Positions 60,155 to 64,000 of a DNA stretch of 64,000 nucleotides are shown here, piece by piece. The DNA lies in assembly GCF_030519475.1 (NCBI RefSeq), contig NZ_JAUMKD010000004.1:459501-523500 (forward strand), read 5' to 3'. Numbering within the stretch: position 1 is the stretch's first letter; each line of letters opens with the position of its first letter. The stretch comes from Micromonospora sp. C28SCA-DRY-2. GTDB taxonomy: Bacteria > Actinomycetota > Actinomycetes > Mycobacteriales > Micromonosporaceae. A program made the position numbers and the translations under genes. The notes under the pieces were generated by a model. The model did not search any database and was not told the origin of the DNA. It saw only the letters and a list, made by a program, of their open reading frames with translations.

Positions 60155-61237
60155 TCAGCGCAGGTGGATCGTGCGCAGCCGGCCGACCTCGGCCATCCGC
60201 CGCTCGGCCAGCCGGTCGGCGGCGACCGCCGGCGGCACGCCCTCGGCGTCGGCGAGCTGGAGGATCTCCCGGGTGGTGTCGTAGATCCGGGTGGCCCGCA
60301 GCTTGGCCCGCTCGAAGTTGAAGCCCTCGATCTCGTCGGCGACCTGGATCACACCGCCGGCGTTCACCACGTAGTCGGGGGCGTAGAGGATGCCCCGGTC
60401 GGCGAGGAGCTTCTCGATGCCCGGGTGGGCGAGCTGGTTGTTGGCCGCACCGGCGACCACCTTCGCGCGCAGCGCCGGCACCGTGTCGTCGTTGAGCGCG
60501 CCGCCCAGCGCGCACGGGGCGTACACGTCGATGTCGGCGGCGACCAGCATGGCGGCGTCGTCGACCAGGGTGACCTGCGGGTGGGTGGTGCGGGCCCACT
60601 CCAGCGCCTTCGGGTTGACGTCGGTGGCCACCACCTCGGCGCCGTCGTCGAGCAGGTGGCCGACCAGGTACTTGCCGACCTTGCCCAGGCCGGCCACGCC
60701 GACCCGCCGGCCGTGCAGCGTCGGGACGCCCCAGACGTGCTCGGCGGCGGCCCGCATGCCCTGGAACACGCCCCAGGCGGTGAGGATCGAGGAGTCGCCG
60801 GCACCGCCGTGCTCCACGCTGCGCCCGGTGACGTAGCTCGTCTCGCGGGCGACCACGTCCATGTCGGCGACGTAGGTGCCGACGTCGCAGGCGGTGTAGT
60901 AGCGCCCGGCCAGCGACTCCACGAAACGGCCGTACGCGCGCAGCAGCGCCTCGGTCTTGATCTGCTCGGGATCACCCCAGATGACCGCCTTGCCACCGCC
61001 CAGGTCCAGTCCGGCGAGGGCGTTCTTGTACGCCATCCCGCGGGACAGGTCGAGCACGTCGGCGAGGGCGGCCTCCTCGCTGTCGTACGGGTAGAACCGG
61101 GTGCCGCCGAGCGCGGGCCCCAGCGCGGTGGAGTAGATGCCGATGATCGCCTTCAGGCCGGTCTGCTTGTCCTGGCAGAACACCACCTGTTCGTGACCGG
61201 TCGATCCCGGGTCGTCGGTGCTGGCGAATACGCCCAT
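60155..61237 (-). CDS. vdh: Valine (Glu/Leu/Phe/Val) dehydrogenase
   Basis: 360 residues. NAD-dependent oxidative deamination of branched-chain amino acids, supplying acyl-CoA precursors. Blocks: ALGPALGGTRFYPYDSEEAALADVLDLSRGMAYKNALAGLDLGGGKAVI (catalytic Lys), CDVGTYVADMDVVARE (catalytic Asp), VGVAGLGKVGKYLVGHLLDDGAEVVATDVN and YAPCALGGALNDDTVPAL. Very close to Streptomyces Vdh as remembered. ATG 61237 has AGGAG six bases upstream. Divergent from the unknown gene at 61410; this order ahead of bldC matches Streptomyces. Confidence 0.93.
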   Translation of the reverse strand: MGVFASTDDPGSTGHEQVVFCQDKQTGLKAIIGIYSTALGPALGGTRFYPYDSEEAALADVLDLSRGMAYKNALAGLDLGGGKAVIWGDPEQIKTEALLRAYGRFVESLAGRYYTACDVGTYVADMDVVARETSYVTGRSVEHGGAGDSSILTAWGVFQGMRAAAEHVWGVPTLHGRRVGVAGLGKVGKYLVGHLLDDGAEVVATDVNPKALEWARTTHPQVTLVDDAAMLVAADIDVYAPCALGGALNDDTVPALRAKVVAGAANNQLAHPGIEKLLADRGILYAPDYVVNAGGVIQVADEIEGFNFERAKLRATRIYDTTREILQLADAEGVPPAVAADRLAERRMAEVGRLRTIHLR

Positions 61238-61409
61238 GGCTTGCTCCTGTGTCGGTGTGCGTCCTTGTGGGGCGCGGACCTGGTGGGACGCCGGCGGGGA
61301 TGCTGCCGGTGCCGCTGAGCCTAGTATCGGCCGACGCCGTCCGGTCGCCCCAGGCACGTGGGGGGCGGCGCGACGGCGCTCGGGTCCCGATTCGTGGGAG
61401 GATCGCGCC

Positions 61410-62249
61410 GTGCCGTCGCTCTTCGCTTCATACCTGCGCGTGTACGAGCCGCTGACCGCCTTCGACCGGGACCGCCAGTCGTACTGGCGGCGCTACGTCG
61501 AACAGGGCCGGGCGGTCGCCCCGGTCGAGGGCCCGGGCCGGCAACGGACGTCGGTGATCGAGGCGCTCGGCGCCGGGTGGACCCGGCTGCCCGATCCGCC
61601 GGACGAGGCGTACGTCCTCGAGACGGACGACACGCTGCTGGTCTGCCCCTGGAACCTGCGCATCCGGGTGGCCGAGGCGGCGCTGAGCGCCCGCGACGGG
61701 GTGCCTCCGGTGCTCGCCGACGCGTTCGTGCCGCCGGTGCTGGCCGGCCAGGCCAAGGCGGTGGTGGAGGACTGGCGCAGCGGCGCCCGGGTGCTGGAGC
61801 ACGGCGTCCCCCGGGTGCACGAGCAGGTGGCCACCTGGGGCGTGCCGCTGCGCTGGTTCGTACTCTTCGAGCCGGCCGAGCGGGACCTGGTCACCCGGCC
61901 CGGGCGGCGGGCGCTGCGCTACCGGACGGAGATCTCCAAGGCCCGGCGGCGGTCGTCCCGGGCGCTGGCCGTGCTGCGCAAGTCGGTCGGCGAGGCGCCG
62001 ATCACCGAGGCGGTCGAGGAGGCCGCCCGCTGGCTGGAGGAGTTCCACCCGCGCTCGGTGGTCGAACTGGACTACGGCGGCCTGGTCGAGCTGCTCTCCG
62101 ACGAGACGCTGGCCGCCGACGACTCGCCCGAACTGGTCGCGGCGGGGCTGGCCGGGCTGTCCCGGGGCGAGGCCGAGGAGGCGTCCGCGGCGTACGACAA
62201 GCTGGTGGCCCGGTGGCGCGCGGTGCAGTTGCTGGAAAGGTGCAACTGA
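61410..62249 (+). CDS. Conserved actinobacterial protein of unknown function upstream of bldC
   Basis: 279 residues, soluble, no motif recognised. Start MPSLFASYLRVYEPLTAFDRDRQSYWRRYVEQGRAV; middle LLVCPWNLRIRVAEAALSARDGVPPVLADAFVPP and WGVPLRWFVLFEPAERDL; later helices rich in Arg (RTEISKARRRSSRALAVLRKS) and Glu. GTG 61410 has GGGAGG eight bases upstream. Same position (between vdh and bldC) as an unknown gene in Streptomyces, so a conserved partner of the locus. Confidence 0.85.
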   Translation: MPSLFASYLRVYEPLTAFDRDRQSYWRRYVEQGRAVAPVEGPGRQRTSVIEALGAGWTRLPDPPDEAYVLETDDTLLVCPWNLRIRVAEAALSARDGVPPVLADAFVPPVLAGQAKAVVEDWRSGARVLEHGVPRVHEQVATWGVPLRWFVLFEPAERDLVTRPGRRALRYRTEISKARRRSSRALAVLRKSVGEAPITEAVEEAARWLEEFHPRSVVELDYGGLVELLSDETLAADDSPELVAAGLAGLSRGEAEEASAAYDKLVARWRAVQLLERCN

Positions 62250-62302
62250 TCACCAACCGGTCAGGGAGCGCGCCCAAGGCGAGCAAGACTCGTAGCTAGC
62301 GC

Positions 62303-62317
62303 ATCACGAACCGTGAT
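62303..62317. promoter_or_regulatory. candidate BldD box upstream of bldC
   Basis: ATCACG-AAC-CGTGAT, perfect palindrome. It matches the outer half-sites of the BldD consensus nTnACnC(A/T)GnGTnAn (seven of nine fixed positions). It lies about 184 bp before bldC in an AT-richer stretch. BldD is known to control bldC in Streptomyces. Confidence 0.45.
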
Positions 62318-62500
62318 CATGAGTCCGAATAAGGTACTTTCTGCCGTGTAAAAGTCGCATAAATCGGGCATGGTTCATCCGTCCGTCTAGGGACGTTCGG
62401 CCGTTCGGCCCATGTCGGACATCGGGGACTAGCCGGACCATGGGAGACGCGTCGGCCGGCGGGACCCCGGCCGATGTCTATACATGTGGAGGAGTGACCG

Positions 62501-62710
62501 ATGGCATCGCGAACGCACGAACCAGAGCCGCTACTCACGCCGGCCGAGGTGGCGTCGATGTTCCGTGTCGACCCGAAGACGGTGACCCGGTGGGCCAAGG
62601 CTGGCAAGCTCAGCGCCATCCGGACCCTCGGTGGCCACCGCCGTTACCGCGAGTCGGAGGTCAGGGCCCTGCTGCAGGGGCAGATCCCCCAGCAGCGCCA
62701 GGGGGACTGA
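62501..62710 (+). CDS. bldC: Developmental transcriptional regulator BldC
   Basis: 69 residues, MerR-like winged helix: EPLLTPAEVASMFRVDPKTVTRWAKAGKLSAIRTLGGHRRYRESEVRALLQG, nearly identical to Streptomyces BldC as I remember it. BldC binds AT-rich direct repeats cooperatively and delays entry into sporulation. Ribosome binding site GGAGGAG six to seven bases before ATG 62501. A 250-bp AT-richer leader region precedes it, with a BldD-like box. Hairpin terminator follows. Confidence 0.96.
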   Translation: MASRTHEPEPLLTPAEVASMFRVDPKTVTRWAKAGKLSAIRTLGGHRRYRESEVRALLQGQIPQQRQGD

Positions 62711-62738
62711 CGGCCGGGAGCCAGCAGACGAACTGCCC

Positions 62739-62770
62739 GAGGGGGCGGTGGATCGCTCCACCGCCCCCTC
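62739..62770. terminator. hairpin between convergent bldC and the PPOX gene
   Basis: Perfect 14-bp arms GAGGGGGCGGTGGA and TCCACCGCCCCCTC with loop TCGC, no T-tract. Confidence 0.8.
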
Positions 62771-62788
62771 GTCGCGTCCGGGGAATGC

Positions 62789-63169
62789 TCAGCCGGCCAG
62801 CGTGACCCGGACGCCGACCGTCCCGCCCTCGCCCCGGCGCAACCGGCTGCCGAGCAACGAGAGCCGGCCGAGCAGCCGGTACTTCTGCTTGATGAGACCG
62901 CGGATCCGGCGGGTCCCGGCCGGGTCGCAGAGGGTGGCGTGGCCGGGCACCGCCTCGCCGTGCGGCCGGCCCCGCACGTCGCACGGGGCCACGGTGACCT
63001 CGCCGCTGCGCCGGATCCGCTTCACCTTTCCGGAGTTCGCCGCCGTCCACACCGCCAGCGCGTCGCCGTCGCGGACCGCCCAGACCGGGGTCGCCACCGC
63101 CCGGCCGTCCTTGCGGAAGGTGGTGAGCAGCAGGTACTTCTCCGCCGCCAGGCGGTCCAACGTGGTCAC
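62789..63169 (-). CDS. PPOX-class flavin/F420-binding split-barrel oxidoreductase
   Basis: 126 residues: MTTLDRLAAEKYLLLTTFRKDGRAVATPVWAVRDGDALAVWTAANSGKVKRIRRSGEVTVAPCDVRGRPHGEAVPGHATLCDPAG, the split-barrel fold of pyridoxamine-phosphate-oxidase-like proteins; this subgroup in actinobacteria usually binds F420. Substrate unknown. GTG 63169 gives the family N-terminus; no strong binding site upstream. Divergent from the methyltransferase gene with 53 bp between. Confidence 0.85.
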   Translation of the reverse strand: MTTLDRLAAEKYLLLTTFRKDGRAVATPVWAVRDGDALAVWTAANSGKVKRIRRSGEVTVAPCDVRGRPHGEAVPGHATLCDPAGTRRIRGLIKQKYRLLGRLSLLGSRLRRGEGGTVGVRVTLAG

Positions 63170-63222
63170 GCCGCCAGGATACGACCGCGCGGTTGACTGA
63201 CCGGCCGGATAGCGTGAAGCCC

Positions 63223-64000
63223 GTGACGGGTGAGCCACGGATCGGTGACGTCTTCGGTGAACTGCTGCGCGACGCGTACGCGGTGGCCACCGGGGTCGGT
63301 CCGCGGCCCCTGGCCGGCGGGCGGCTGCCACGGCCGGTCATCGAGATCATCGAACGCGACGACGGGTTGGTCAACGGTGCGCCCGCCGCGCACTACCTGG
63401 ACGGTCCCGCCGGCTGGCAGCCGTACGACCGGCGGGCGGTGGACCGGGTGCGGGGCGCCACCCTGGACGTCGGCGTGGGCGCCGGCCGGATCGCGCTGGA
63501 GTTGCAGGACCGGGGCGTGCCGGTGACCGGGTTGGACACCTCGGCCGGGGCGCTGGGCGTGTGCCGGCGTCGGGGCGTACGCGACCTGGTGCACGGCACG
63601 GTCGACGAACACGTCGCCGACGGCCGGCGGTACGACACGTTCTTGCTGCTGGGCAACAATCTCGGTCTGCTCGAAGGGCGGGAGCGCGCCCCGGCGTTCC
63701 TGGCCGCGCTCGCCGCGCTGGCCCGCCCGGGCGCGCAGGTGATCGCGCACGGCACCGACCCGTACGGCACCCGCGACCCGGTGCACACCGGCTACCACGA
63801 ACACAACCGCCGGCGGGGCCGGCTCGGCGGCCAGCTGCGGTTGCGGCTGCGCTACCGGGAGCTGGGCACCCCGTGGTTCGACTACCTGGTCTGCTCCCCG
63901 GACGAACTCGGCACGCTGGTGCGGGGCACCGCCTGGCGACTGGCCGACGTGGACGACCGGGACGCCCCGTACTACCTGGCAACGCTCCGGCTGGCCGGCT
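63223..64000 (+). CDS. Class I SAM-dependent methyltransferase (3' end outside window)
   Basis: At least 259 residues before the window ends; no stop reached. SAM-binding motif I TLDVGVGAGRIALELQ (about 90-105), acidic residue in VTGLDTSAGAL, and RYDTFLLLGNNLGLLEGRERAPAFLAALAALARPGAQVIAHGTDP as motifs III to V. Substrate unknown. -10 TAGCGT at 63210-63215 lies 7 nt before GTG 63223 and supports that start with a leaderless mRNA; GTG 63214 in frame overlaps the -10. Confidence 0.85.
   Translation, partial: MTGEPRIGDVFGELLRDAYAVATGVGPRPLAGGRLPRPVIEIIERDDGLVNGAPAAHYLDGPAGWQPYDRRAVDRVRGATLDVGVGAGRIALELQDRGVPVTGLDTSAGALGVCRRRGVRDLVHGTVDEHVADGRRYDTFLLLGNNLGLLEGRERAPAFLAALAALARPGAQVIAHGTDPYGTRDPVHTGYHEHNRRRGRLGGQLRLRLRYRELGTPWFDYLVCSPDELGTLVRGTAWRLADVDDRDAPYYLATLRLAG

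Overview
The window is very GC-rich, codes densely on both strands and uses many GTG starts. Gene content and order point to an actinomycete of the Micromonosporaceae, most likely Micromonospora or a close relative. This rests on BldN and BldC developmental regulators, two blocks syntenic with Mycobacterium (gpm1-senX3-regX3-ppx to serB1, and purD to purM) and one syntenic with Streptomyces (purF-purM-DUF3073-vdh-X-bldC). It is ordinary chromosome: I saw no rRNA, tRNA, CRISPR, phage or insertion sequence. Functions are assigned from motifs and remembered family features; no database search was run.

Layout. 1-8.2 kb: an MFS exporter (cut by the window edge), phosphoglycerate mutase, divergent phoU and senX3-regX3 around a PHO-box-like region, a Doc toxin-antitoxin pair, an exopolyphosphatase and a sugar isomerase. 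8.2-18.6 kb: accessory block with a CGNR regulator, a YgiB/YgiC-like lipoprotein plus ATP-grasp pair, proline dehydrogenase, a hydrolase-TetR operon with a well-formed leaderless promoter, a membrane-anchored metalloprotease and a MacAB-type export operon. This block sits where Mycobacterium keeps proC. 18.8-22.7 kb: the conserved order resumes (excisionase-like HTH, 33-residue bS22-type protein, epimerase, acyltransferase, SerB-like phosphatase). 22.8-25.3 kb: sigma factor BldN with a membrane DUF5667 protein in the position of its anti-sigma factor. 25.7-30.8 kb: acyl-CoA ligase, glutaredoxin, HAD phosphatase, an AbiEi/DUF559 protein and purD. 30.9-42.2 kb: fatty-acid catabolism (two gene groups, a TetR regulator and two related operators) interleaved with two DedA proteins flanking a NarL-type two-component system. 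42.2-54.6 kb: secreted and membrane proteins, purB, a trypsin-like protease, purS-purQ-purL, comB and a large membrane protein with a disordered Gly/Tyr-rich tail. 54.8-64 kb: sterol-carrier protein, purF, purM, a radical-SAM/RiPP pair (amcB-amcA), DUF3073, valine dehydrogenase, bldC, a PPOX enzyme and a methyltransferase cut by the window end.

The most unusual non-coding signal is a family of three 61-bp palindromic repeats (28377, 29454, 46119) of fixed length and arm sequence. Each sits where the plus strand switches abruptly from C-rich/G-poor to G-rich/C-poor, and two of them border purD and purB. Other signals are candidate BldD boxes upstream of both bldN and bldC, a BldN-like promoter in front of the putative anti-sigma gene, two DnaA-box-like 9-mers 22 bp apart, three tiny linker ORFs that bridge operon genes through stop/start overlaps, and about a dozen genes whose -10 hexamer position predicts leaderless mRNA.
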